Shown here one piece after another: positions 9,495 through 18,341 of a DNA stretch of 64,000 nucleotides (position 1 is the first letter of the stretch; each line of letters opens with the position of its first letter). The notes below the pieces were generated by a model. That model was not told where the DNA came from. It made no database searches and saw only the letters and a list, made by a program, of their open reading frames with translations. Position numbers and translations under genes: made by a program. This stretch comes from Lachnospiraceae bacterium (GTDB lineage: Bacteria > Bacillota > Clostridia > Lachnospirales > Lachnospiraceae), in NCBI GenBank assembly GCA_024694055.1, contig JAILKC010000052.1:1-64000 (forward strand). Direction: 5' to 3'.

Positions 9495-10445
9495 TTGGCA
9501 AGAGATAAGGTAGTGGTCAAGCCGCCCAAACATAAGATTGACAGGGCTTACATCAAGAGATATTGGCAGTTGTATGCACTTTTGCTGATTCCCATGATCT
9601 ATTTCTTCGTATTTAAGTATATTCCGATGCAGTACGTACTGATCGCATTCAAGAAGTACAGTATCGTACAGAAGGTATGGGAGATGCCGTGGGCGAAGAA
9701 TCATGGTATGGAATACTTCATTAAGGCTTTCAGCAATAGGGACTTTATGAATTCCCTTCGTAATACCATAGTGTTGAACCTGCTTGATCTGGTCATCGGT
9801 TTCCCGATCCCCATCATATTTGCACTTATTCTTAACGAATTGAGATTCAAGAGGTTTAAGAAGTCGGTTCAGACTATAGCTTACATGCCTCACTTCCTTT
9901 CGTGGGTCATCATCTACGGTCTTGCATTACAGCTTTTTACACCGACCGACGGACTTATCAATATGGCTATCACGGCTTTCGGAGGAGATCCGATTCCCTT
10001 CCTTAATGATGGTAAGCATTGGGTAGGTACATATATCGGTCTCGGTATCTGGCAGAGTTTCGGATGGAATTCCATCATATATCTTGCTGCCATAGCCGGT
10101 ATATCACCGGAGCTTTATGAGGCAGCCAGTGTGGATGGAGCCGGCAGATTCCAGAAGATGTGGTACGTTACATTACCGGGCATCAAGCCCACGATAGTGG
10201 TTCTACTTATCATGGCGCTCGGTAATGTTATCGGAAGTAACTTCGACAGACCGTTCGCATTACAGAACAATTTGGTCATGGAATATGCGGAAGTTATTTC
10301 TACATATGTATATAAAGTAGGTATTAAGGGACTGCAGTTCTCTCTCACTACTGCGGTGGGTCTGTTCCAGTCAGTAGTCAATGTGTTCTTCCTGTTGGGA
10401 GCCAACTGGCTTTCACGCAGGATGGGTGAGCGCGGAATCTGGTAA
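9495..10445 (+). CDS. LplB-like ABC sugar transporter permease
   Basis: This 316-aa integral membrane protein is one of two permeases of a carbohydrate ABC importer (MalF/LplB type). It has an N-terminal basic stretch, six hydrophobic segments, and the cytoplasmic EAA loop (EAASVDGAGRFQKMWYVTLP) that docks the ATPase. The start codon is TTG at 9495, fixed by an AAGGAGG ribosome-binding site 5 nt upstream; no ATG fits. No ATPase gene is nearby. That is usual for LplABC/YtcP systems, which use a shared MsmK-like ATPase encoded elsewhere. It is the first gene of the carbohydrate operon; the upstream 234 bp (9262-9494) hold no gene and no convincing promoter. Confidence 0.92.
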   Translation: MARDKVVVKPPKHKIDRAYIKRYWQLYALLLIPMIYFFVFKYIPMQYVLIAFKKYSIVQKVWEMPWAKNHGMEYFIKAFSNRDFMNSLRNTIVLNLLDLVIGFPIPIIFALILNELRFKRFKKSVQTIAYMPHFLSWVIIYGLALQLFTPTDGLINMAITAFGGDPIPFLNDGKHWVGTYIGLGIWQSFGWNSIIYLAAIAGISPELYEAASVDGAGRFQKMWYVTLPGIKPTIVVLLIMALGNVIGSNFDRPFALQNNLVMEYAEVISTYVYKVGIKGLQFSLTTAVGLFQSVVNVFFLLGANWLSRRMGERGIW

Positions 10446-10459
10446 AGGAGTGAATGGAC

Positions 10460-11347
10460 ATGGAAGAAAACAGCAGAGTTATCAGATCATTTAAGACGCA
10501 GGTCGGCGACTGGGTATTCGTCATCATATGTGTGCTCATCAGCCTTATGTGTATTTTGCCCATGATCAACCTTTTGGCCAGATCTTTATCCGGCACTGAC
10601 TACCTTGTCAGACATGAGGTGTATCTGTGGCCCAAGGGCTGGAACATAGATGCATACAAGACGGTCCTTACCGATATGAAGTATATCAGAGCTTTCATCT
10701 GGACTGTTGTACTTACGATCATGTGCACATTGCTTTCACTCGTTATGACTACGATATGTGCATATCCGCTCATATTTGAGAATTTAAGAGGAAGAGGCGT
10801 CATCAATATCGTCATCACGATCACGATGTTCTTCTCCGCAGGTACCATACCGAACTACCTGCTCATGAAGTCGCTTAACCTCCTTGACAATCCTTTGGTG
10901 CTCATGGTTCCGTACTGCTTAAGCGTATACAACATGATCATCATGAGAAGTTTCTTCTACGGTATTCCCGATTCCTTAAGAGAATCTGCAGAGATTGACG
11001 GAGCATCGTATTTCAGGATCTTAATATCGATTTACCTTCCGTTATCGAAGCCCGTGCTTGCAACACTTGCACTTTTCTATGCGGTAGGCCGTTGGAACGG
11101 ATACTCGGATGCACTTATGTATATGAAGGATAAGAACTACTATCCGTTACAGTTGCTTTTGTATAACATACTCAACAACATCAATTCGGTGGAGGTGGCC
11201 ACACAGGAAGGCTTCTCGGCTCCCGGACTTAAAGACAGTCTTAAGTCGGCGATAGTAATGTTCTCCACGATACCGATCCTCTGCATCTATCCGTCTTTGC
11301 AGAAGTACTTTATTCACGGAGTTACGCTTGGCGCGGTAAAAGAGTAA
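10460..11347 (+). CDS. LplC/YtcP-like ABC sugar transporter permease
   Basis: This 295-aa second permease (MalG/LplC type) has six membrane segments and an EAA-type loop (ESAEIDGASYFRILISIYLP) near residue 185. I chose the ATG at 10460 because AAAGGAG lies 9 nt upstream; the ATG at 10454 is only 3 nt from that site. It follows the first permease by 14 bp, so the two are cotranscribed and should form the heterodimeric channel. A gap of 124 bp before the binding-protein gene contains no terminator. Confidence 0.92.
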   Translation: MEENSRVIRSFKTQVGDWVFVIICVLISLMCILPMINLLARSLSGTDYLVRHEVYLWPKGWNIDAYKTVLTDMKYIRAFIWTVVLTIMCTLLSLVMTTICAYPLIFENLRGRGVINIVITITMFFSAGTIPNYLLMKSLNLLDNPLVLMVPYCLSVYNMIIMRSFFYGIPDSLRESAEIDGASYFRILISIYLPLSKPVLATLALFYAVGRWNGYSDALMYMKDKNYYPLQLLLYNILNNINSVEVATQEGFSAPGLKDSLKSAIVMFSTIPILCIYPSLQKYFIHGVTLGAVKE

Positions 11348-11471
11348 GCGTCTGGCAGCAGGTCGGCCCGGAATGTTAGTACACCCGGATGACGACCACC
11401 GCACAACATTATGGTAATGACGGTATAGGGACCGTTGTTATAGATTCAGACAAAATTTATGGAGGTAAAAG

Positions 11472-13193
11472 ATGAAAAAGAAGGTTTTATCAGTTTTGCT
11501 TGCATGCACAATGGTAATCTCATTGGCAGCATGTGGCTCATCTGCAGCACCTGCAGCAGACGCAGCACCCGCAGCAGATGAGGCAGCTTCTACAGAGGAA
11601 GCAGCACCTGCAGCAGATACAGCTTCTACAGAGGAAGCGGCACCTGCTTCTGAGCTTACAGACGGTAAGTTCGCAGAGACCAGACATATCACCGTAGAGG
11701 TATATGATCGTGGTAATGACGGTGGATCAGATCCCACCAACAACATGTATACAGAGTATATCAAGAAGGGTATGCTTGAGCAGCACAACGTTGAAGTTGA
11801 GTTCGTAGCAGTTCCCCGTTGGACAGAGGTTGAGGAGATCAACAACCTTCTCGCAGGCGGTACAGCACCTGATGTCTGCGTAACATACAGCTATCCTACA
11901 GTTCTTTCATACGCTAACATGGGCGGTGTGATCGATCTTAAGGACTATGTAGAGCAGTACAAGGCAGATACGCCGAACCTTTGGGGTTGGCTTGGTGATA
12001 CCAACATGCTTTGGGACAAGGATCCCAACACCGGTTCCCTTTGGGCTATCGAAGGTAAGAGAGCTGAGCAGCAGAGAATCAACACATTCGTTCGTCAGGA
12101 TTGGCTTGATGCCCTCGGACTTAAGGCTCCTACAACAACACAGGAATTCGAAGACATGCTTGTAGCTTTCAAGGACAATGCAGACAAGCTCCTTGGCAAG
12201 GATGCAGCCAAGATGGTTCCTTTCTCGGTAAGCTATGATGTAGGTTGGAGAGCATCCAACATCATCACATCTTTCATGGATCCCAAGATCTCTGATAAGG
12301 AATACTATGTTAACGGATTTGATGACAGAATGCTCACAGAGCCTCAGACAAAGGAAGCAGTAAAGCTTCTTAACAAGTGGTACAATGCAGGCCTTATGTG
12401 GAAGGATTTCGCTCTTTACGGAAGCGGAGATACCACAGAGGATGACATGATCAAGGCAGGTTACGTAGGTGCTTTCCAGCACAACTGGGATTACGTCTTC
12501 AGAAACGGTGAAGACAGCATCAACGCTAACCTTAAGAGAAATGTAGGCGAGGATGCCAAGTTCGTGGCTATCGATCCTTTTGAAAATGCTGACGGCAAGC
12601 ATGCTAAGTGGCTTTACAGCCCAGCCGGAGATCGTAAGATCTTCTTCCCTACAACCAATGATGAAGTATTGGCTTCATTCCTTTACCTTGATTTCATCAG
12701 CTCTCCTGAGACTATCAAGTATCTCCAGGCTGGTGATGAGGGTGTTACACACAACGTTCTTGACAGCGGTGCAATCCAGATCATTGCAGCTGAAGGCGAT
12801 GCTATCCAGAACTCAGGTAAGAACATCGACTACACGATCACATGTAACGGTACATACTTTGGTGATCAGGCACTTGCAGCTCTTTCTATAGCTTACGGTT
12901 ATGCTGAGGCAGATCCTGAGCTTGTAAGCCAGTCTGACAAGATTTCCATGACAGACGGTATGGAGCCCAAGAATGTGAATGTCGGCGAGATCGCATCAGA
13001 AGCAGAAATTGGTGATTCACTTTCTGCTAAGAGAGACCAGATATATGACAAGGCAGTTACTGCTTCAGAAGCTGACTTTGACAGTGTTTGGGACGAAGGA
13101 ATCGCTGATTACCTTTCAGCAGGCGGCCAGGCAATCATCGACGAGAGAACCGAAAAGTGGGAGGCTACATTCTCAGGAGATATGCTTCCGTAA
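11472..13193 (+). CDS. Extracellular solute-binding lipoprotein (sugar ABC transporter)
   Basis: This 573-aa protein starts with a lipoprotein signal peptide (KKK, then a hydrophobic core, lipobox LAAC with the lipidated Cys near residue 17). A flexible Ala/Pro/Glu/Thr linker with a 12-residue tandem repeat follows, then a long family-1-type carbohydrate-binding domain. It should sit on the outer face of the membrane and deliver an oligosaccharide to the two permeases encoded upstream. It is longer than typical mono/disaccharide binders (about 400 aa), as is common for LplA-like proteins. The start is supported by GGAGG 6 nt upstream. A terminator directly downstream should make this the most abundant product of the operon. 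The ligand is not identifiable; neighbouring GH2 and hexuronate-reductase genes suggest a plant or host glycan fragment. Confidence 0.92.
   Translation: MKKKVLSVLLACTMVISLAACGSSAAPAADAAPAADEAASTEEAAPAADTASTEEAAPASELTDGKFAETRHITVEVYDRGNDGGSDPTNNMYTEYIKKGMLEQHNVEVEFVAVPRWTEVEEINNLLAGGTAPDVCVTYSYPTVLSYANMGGVIDLKDYVEQYKADTPNLWGWLGDTNMLWDKDPNTGSLWAIEGKRAEQQRINTFVRQDWLDALGLKAPTTTQEFEDMLVAFKDNADKLLGKDAAKMVPFSVSYDVGWRASNIITSFMDPKISDKEYYVNGFDDRMLTEPQTKEAVKLLNKWYNAGLMWKDFALYGSGDTTEDDMIKAGYVGAFQHNWDYVFRNGEDSINANLKRNVGEDAKFVAIDPFENADGKHAKWLYSPAGDRKIFFPTTNDEVLASFLYLDFISSPETIKYLQAGDEGVTHNVLDSGAIQIIAAEGDAIQNSGKNIDYTITCNGTYFGDQALAALSIAYGYAEADPELVSQSDKISMTDGMEPKNVNVGEIASEAEIGDSLSAKRDQIYDKAVTASEADFDSVWDEGIADYLSAGGQAIIDERTEKWEATFSGDMLP
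11584..11638 (+). repeat. Short tandem repeat in the lipoprotein linker
   Basis: A 19-bp unit (11584-11602 and 11620-11638) is repeated at a 36-bp offset and encodes AS/AA-T-EEAAPA-type residues. It lengthens the spacer between the lipid anchor and the binding domain. Confidence 0.75.
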
Positions 13194-13212
13194 TACAACT
13201 TTTGTATGAATC

Positions 13213-13246
13213 ATGGCGCTCCGATCTTTGGAGCGCCATTTTTTTG
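13213..13246 (+). terminator. Terminator between binding protein and GH2 gene
   Basis: A perfect 10-bp stem (13213-13222 with 13230-13239) with a 7-nt loop is followed by seven T residues. It lies inside the carbohydrate gene set, so it may act as a partial terminator that raises binding-protein mRNA over the enzymes downstream. Confidence 0.9.
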
Positions 13247-13272
13247 AAAGATTCATAAAACATGGGGATATA

Positions 13273-16200
13273 ATGCAAAACGGCAAGGAAAGAAAACTGT
13301 ATAACGATAACTGGTCGTGCAGGGTGTATGATGTGGCGGATGTGGAAAAGCCCGGAGTGGAGAGGCCTACGGATATTGATATCTGTGACTTTGAACCGGT
13401 GACTGTGCCGCATGATGCACTTATTGGGGATGCGAATTCGCATTATAAAAGCTGCATAGTATGGTATGCAAAAAGACTTGGCTTTACGCCGAAGTCCGGT
13501 AAGAGATATATCCTATACTTTGAGGGTGTATACATGAACAGCGATGTGTTCGTAGGAGATATGCGCGTGGGCGGCAGACCTTACGGTTACAGTTCATTCA
13601 CTGTTGAACTGACCGATCATATCAAAAGTGAAGATGATATGATATATGTTCGTGCCGAGCATCTTGCACCCAACAGTCGCTGGTACGGCGGCCCCGGCAT
13701 CAATCGTGATGTGTGGCTGTATGAATTGCCTAAGACCCATATAGCCTTGGACAGTATATATATACATACGAACAATAATATCGAGAATAAATGGACGGTT
13801 GATCTGTCCTTTGATATAGACGGCGTTACCGGATCTGCAGGCAGGATCCCAACCGAGGATCTGAGATTTTCTTTTGAACTGGCGGATCATGACGGTGATG
13901 TCATATATGCATCGGATATGATGCCCATATCCGGCGGTATACATACAGAGCATTCTTTTGAGACTGATGGTGTCACTGCATGGGACATCGATGATCCGGT
14001 CCTTTATGAACTTAAGATCAGCCTTTTTGACGGTGATGGTTTGGATGAGGATCCAATCGATGTGAGGACACAGTCATTCGGCTTCAGGGCAATAGAATTT
14101 ACCACCGACAGAGGATTCTTCTTAAATGGCCGACACGTAAAGTTAAAGGGTGTATGTCTTCACACCGACGGCGGTGCCATAGGAATGGCTTTCCATAAGG
14201 ATATGGCGTTAAGACAGCTTCTTACCATGAAGGATATGGGAGTTAATGCCATCAGATTCGCACATAATCCGCCGGCACCGGGCTTCCTTGAACTGTGTGA
14301 CGAACATGGTATGCTCGTCATGGATGAGTCTTTTGACTGTTGGAGAAACGGTAAGACAAGATTCGATTATGGCAGGTTCTTCGATGAGTGGGCTGTTAAA
14401 GACATAACGGATTATATAAGACGCGACCGTAATCATCCTTCGGTGATCATGTGGAGCCTGGGTAATGAGATATACGACACTCATAAAGACGCAGATGAAG
14501 GAGTTAAGACACTGGGGATGCTTATGGATGCGGCCGCGCAGGCAGATCCAAAGCATAATGCTTATCCAACACTCTGTTCCAATTATATGCCCTGGGAGAA
14601 TACGCAGAAGGCCGCGGATGTGATCAAACTAATCGGTTACAATTATGCGGAGCGACTTTATGAGAAGCACCATAAGGAACATCCGGACTGGATCATATAT
14701 GGCTCCGAGACTGCTTCCTGCGTTCAGAGCAGAGGAATATATCATTTTCCGCTTAGTCGAGCGCTTTTAACTGATGAAGACAGACAGTGCTCATCTCTTG
14801 GTAACAGCACCACGAGCTGGGGTGCCAAGAATCTTGAATACTGCATTACGACAGAGAGAGATACGGATTATTCGCTTGGGCAGTTTCTGTGGTCAGGTAT
14901 AGATTATATAGGAGAACCCACTCCGTATCATACCAAGAATTCATATTTCGGCATGGCTGATACGGCATGTTTTCCCAAGGATGCTTATTATCTTTTCAAA
15001 GCCGAATGGACAGATGTAAAAGTATCACAAATGATACATATCCTTCCTTATTGGGATCACAATCCGGGACAGATGATAGATGTGCGTATCTGTTCGAATG
15101 CATCAGAAGTAGAGCTTTTCTTAAATGACAGATCACTTGGCAAAAGGACCATTGATCATGCTCACGGAATGCAGTTGTATGCTGACTTTAGGATCGCATA
15201 TGAACCCGGTGAACTTAAGGCGGTTGCCTATGATGAGTCAGGGAATGAGATAGCGACGGATATAAAGCATTCATTCTTGGATGTGGCAGGCCTTAAGCTT
15301 TCGATGGATCATGCAGATACCGTGCCCGGTGAAGATAAGCTTTATTTTGTAGAGATCGGCGGTGAGGATAAAGACGGACATACTGTAGAGAATGCCGATG
15401 TGAGAGTTAGGGTAAAAGTATCCGGCCACGGATATCTCTATGGGCTTGATAACGGTGACAGCACGGATTACGATTCATATAAAGGTGATACGAAGAGGAT
15501 GTTTAACGGCCGGCTTCTTGCCATAGTCAGAAGTGACGGCACCGGCGGCCGGATAGATATAAGTGCCGATATTGATAAAAGTGACATACCTGTCAGAAAG
15601 ATAGAACTTGATCCGGATGCCGACGGACCGGTTCGTTTAAACCCGGATCATGACAGCGTAGTATTTAAGACTACGGTATATCCGGCGAATGCATGCGGAT
15701 ACGAGATATCTTATGAGATCACCAACGAATCGGGTGTGATCATCAAAAATGCATGTGTTACGGATAACGGAGACGGACATATATCTGTAAAGGCTGTGGG
15801 CGATGGATCCATGAAACTCAGGGCGATCTGCAGAGACAGGGATGGAAGAGTATATCTTATCTCGGCCTATGAGATCCTTGCCGAAGGCTTCGGGGCACTT
15901 AACTTTGATCCGTACAGTTTTGTGACTGCTTCGCTTTATACAGATTCATCAAGCGATATAGGCAATGGCAATGACAGCGGCATAGCGACGCCTGCAGAGT
16001 CGGATGGCTGGGTGGCATATGCCAATACCGATTTCGGAAGCGGTGCAGACACAGTCACAATCCCTATATTCGAACTTGCGGGAGATCCGTTTGACATCAT
16101 ATTCTGGTGCGGTATTCCGCACAGTGAAGGTGCCTTTATAATAGGCAGAGGACATTATCACAAGCCCTGCATATGGAATGTATATCAGGAACAGACCTTT

Positions 16201-16659
16201 AAACTTGATAAACTGCTTAAGGGCATACAGACATTTGCGATAGAGATCGATTCGCATAAGGCGCATATAAAGGGCTTTGTATTTGACAGACTCTCAAGAG
16301 TAGGTGTTATGAATCAGGCTGTCTGTGCGGATGAGATATACGGAGATACCTATGATGTCCGTGACGATGCGATATACGGAATAGGCAACAATGTATCCGT
16401 TGTATATAAGGATTATGATCTTGGAGATGACGGGATCGGCAGACTAACCATTGACGGACATACGAGGATGGATAATAATACGGTACATATCATCTTTGAG
16501 GGTGGCGCCACAAAAGAGAGACGTATCGTGGAATTTGCAGGATCCGATGATTTTATTGAGAGAAGTTTTGTGATTGAAAAGGTAAGCGGAACGGTCGATA
16601 TCACATTCGTGTTCCTTCCCGGATGCGACTTTGACTTTAAAGGATTCAGGCTTGATTAG
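13273..16659 (+). CDS. Glycoside hydrolase family 2 enzyme (beta-galactosidase/glucuronidase type)
   Basis: This 1,128-aa cytoplasmic enzyme has no signal peptide. It has the GH2 order: N-terminal sugar-binding beta domain (1-170), Ig-like domain (to about 290), TIM barrel (about 290-600), then extended C-terminal beta domains. The acid/base is Glu399 in WSLGNE and the nucleophile is probably Glu479 in YGSETAS. The signature region FAHNPP-DEHGMLVMDESFD is intact. The C-terminal part is unusually long and includes Ig-like and carbohydrate-binding-like stretches. I chose ATG 13273 because frames starting at 13213 would place the terminator hairpin inside the coding region; the ribosome-binding site (GGGGA) is weak. 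It should cleave a terminal beta-linked sugar from oligosaccharides imported by the ABC system. GH2 contains galactosidases, glucuronidases and mannosidases; the adjacent hexuronate-type reductase mildly favours a uronide, but this is inference. Confidence 0.88.
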   Translation: MQNGKERKLYNDNWSCRVYDVADVEKPGVERPTDIDICDFEPVTVPHDALIGDANSHYKSCIVWYAKRLGFTPKSGKRYILYFEGVYMNSDVFVGDMRVGGRPYGYSSFTVELTDHIKSEDDMIYVRAEHLAPNSRWYGGPGINRDVWLYELPKTHIALDSIYIHTNNNIENKWTVDLSFDIDGVTGSAGRIPTEDLRFSFELADHDGDVIYASDMMPISGGIHTEHSFETDGVTAWDIDDPVLYELKISLFDGDGLDEDPIDVRTQSFGFRAIEFTTDRGFFLNGRHVKLKGVCLHTDGGAIGMAFHKDMALRQLLTMKDMGVNAIRFAHNPPAPGFLELCDEHGMLVMDESFDCWRNGKTRFDYGRFFDEWAVKDITDYIRRDRNHPSVIMWSLGNEIYDTHKDADEGVKTLGMLMDAAAQADPKHNAYPTLCSNYMPWENTQKAADVIKLIGYNYAERLYEKHHKEHPDWIIYGSETASCVQSRGIYHFPLSRALLTDEDRQCSSLGNSTTSWGAKNLEYCITTERDTDYSLGQFLWSGIDYIGEPTPYHTKNSYFGMADTACFPKDAYYLFKAEWTDVKVSQMIHILPYWDHNPGQMIDVRICSNASEVELFLNDRSLGKRTIDHAHGMQLYADFRIAYEPGELKAVAYDESGNEIATDIKHSFLDVAGLKLSMDHADTVPGEDKLYFVEIGGEDKDGHTVENADVRVRVKVSGHGYLYGLDNGDSTDYDSYKGDTKRMFNGRLLAIVRSDGTGGRIDISADIDKSDIPVRKIELDPDADGPVRLNPDHDSVVFKTTVYPANACGYEISYEITNESGVIIKNACVTDNGDGHISVKAVGDGSMKLRAICRDRDGRVYLISAYEILAEGFGALNFDPYSFVTASLYTDSSSDIGNGNDSGIATPAESDGWVAYANTDFGSGADTVTIPIFELAGDPFDIIFWCGIPHSEGAFIIGRGHYHKPCIWNVYQEQTFKLDKLLKGIQTFAIEIDSHKAHIKGFVFDRLSRVGVMNQAVCADEIYGDTYDVRDDAIYGIGNNVSVVYKDYDLGDDGIGRLTIDGHTRMDNNTVHIIFEGGATKERRIVEFAGSDDFIERSFVIEKVSGTVDITFVFLPGCDFDFKGFRLD

Positions 16660-16690
16660 CATATAATGGAAAGATAAAAAAGGAGAGACA

Positions 16691-18265
16691 ATGTTACTGA
16701 CACAGAACGGTATTGTAAATGATGCGGATGAGTACACTAAGAAAGGATACGGTCTGCCGGGATACGACAGGGAACAGTTAAAACTAAGAACCTATGAGAG
16801 CCCGGAATGGATACATTTTGGCGCAGGCAACATATTCAGGGCATTCCAGGCCAATCTCATGCAGAGATTGATAAATGCCGGCAAGGCGCATACGGGTATT
16901 ATTGTCTGCGAAGGGTATGACTATGAGATCATAGACAGGATGTACAGACCGCATGATGACATAAGCATTCTGGCTACACTTAAGGCGGACGGAACTGCTG
17001 ACAAGACTGTCATAGGAAGTATTGCGGAGTCACTCGTGCTTGACAGAGACAGAACTGATGATTTTGCGCACCTTAAAGAAATATTCAGGGCAGACAGTCT
17101 TAAGATGGCATCCTTTACGATCACTGAGAAGGGTTATGTCGTTAAAGGCAAAAACGGAGAGCTTTTGCCCGCCACATTGGCGGATATAGAGGCGGGCCCT
17201 GATAAGGCATCAAGCTATATAGGAAAGATCGTCTCTCTTTTGCATGAAAGATTTTTAAGCGGATGCAAGCCCGTGGCTTTTGTATCCATGGACAACTGCT
17301 CACACAACGGCGATAAGCTAAAGGATGCTATCCTTACTTATGCAAAGGGCTGGGCCGATAACGGTAAGGCTGATAAGGGCTTTTACGATTACTGCACGGA
17401 TGCATCAAAAGTATCATTCCCGTGGAGCATGATAGACAAGATCACACCCCGCCCCGATGCTGCCATTGAGAAGATGCTTAATGACGACGGTATAGAAGGA
17501 CTTGAACCTGTGATCACATCAAAGAATACCTATGTGGCTCCTTTTGTAAATGCCGAGGAGACTGAGTATCTGGTGATAGAAGATGCTTTTCCTAACGGAA
17601 GGATACCATTAGATGACACGGGTGTCATATATACCGAACGTGAGACGGTGGACAAGGTTGAGAAAATGAAAGTCTGCACGTGCCTCAATCCGCTGCATAC
17701 GGCACTAGCGATATTCGGATGCCTGCTTGGTTATAAGACCATATATGATGAGATGGAAGATGAGGACTTAAGCAGACTGGTATACAGACTCGGTCATGAT
17801 GAAGGCATGAAGACCGTGGTAGATCCCGGTGTGCTTTCTCCTGAGGAATTCCTTGATAACGTACTTACAAAGCGCCTTCCCAATCCGTTCATGCCGGACA
17901 CTCCGCAACGTATTGCCTGTGACACGTCACAGAAGTTGCCCATCAGATTCGGTGAGACAATAAAGGCATATCGCGCACGTCCCGATCTGTCTACTGAGGA
18001 TCTTAAACTTATCCCTTTGGTGCTCGCAGGATATCTGAGATACTTAAAAGCGCTTGATGATAAGGGCGTGGCTTTTGAATTAAGTCCCGATCCGATGCTT
18101 GATACACTTACGTCTCTATCTCCCGAAGATGTGCTTCGCCATACGGAAGTCTTCGGCAATGATCTTTTTGCCGATTCGCTTGCTGAGCGCATTCTTGCTA
18201 TCTATGCAGAACTTAATTCCGGAACCGGAGCGGTACGTACAACACTTCATAAGTATCTTGCATGA
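16691..18265 (+). CDS. Mannitol dehydrogenase-family reductase (fructuronate reductase-like)
   Basis: This 524-aa protein is a long-chain polyol dehydrogenase with a Rossmann domain at the N-terminus (FGAGNIFRAF near residues 43-52) and the family active-site motif K-x5-N-x2-H (KVCTCLNPLH). In this family UxuB reduces D-fructuronate to D-mannonate with NADH; mannitol and tagaturonate enzymes are the alternatives. It lies 31 bp after the GH2 gene with AGGAGA before the ATG, so the two are cotranscribed. The pairing fits a glucuronide-degrading route (glycosidase, then isomerase, then reductase), but uxaC, uxuA and kdgK are not in the window. The specific substrate therefore stays open. Confidence 0.85.
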   Translation: MLLTQNGIVNDADEYTKKGYGLPGYDREQLKLRTYESPEWIHFGAGNIFRAFQANLMQRLINAGKAHTGIIVCEGYDYEIIDRMYRPHDDISILATLKADGTADKTVIGSIAESLVLDRDRTDDFAHLKEIFRADSLKMASFTITEKGYVVKGKNGELLPATLADIEAGPDKASSYIGKIVSLLHERFLSGCKPVAFVSMDNCSHNGDKLKDAILTYAKGWADNGKADKGFYDYCTDASKVSFPWSMIDKITPRPDAAIEKMLNDDGIEGLEPVITSKNTYVAPFVNAEETEYLVIEDAFPNGRIPLDDTGVIYTERETVDKVEKMKVCTCLNPLHTALAIFGCLLGYKTIYDEMEDEDLSRLVYRLGHDEGMKTVVDPGVLSPEEFLDNVLTKRLPNPFMPDTPQRIACDTSQKLPIRFGETIKAYRARPDLSTEDLKLIPLVLAGYLRYLKALDDKGVAFELSPDPMLDTLTSLSPEDVLRHTEVFGNDLFADSLAERILAIYAELNSGTGAVRTTLHKYLA

Positions 18266-18341
18266 CTTTGTCGTGATGATATGTTAAAATGAAGAAGTCG
18301 CATGATTGTGACTAAAGTACTTGAAGACGGAGAATACTTAA

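Noticed and set aside
11541-11655. CRISPR-like or minisatellite repeat
   Set aside because: The repeats are short, code for an Ala/Pro/Glu linker in frame, and lack spacers and cas genes.
11907-12602. A 231-codon minus-strand frame
   Set aside because: It is antisense to the solute-binding protein gene, which has a clear lipoprotein signal and ribosome-binding site.
13213-13272. N-terminal extension of the GH2 protein (MALRSLERHFF...)
   Set aside because: These codons are the terminator hairpin and its T tract; no ribosome-binding site precedes 13213.
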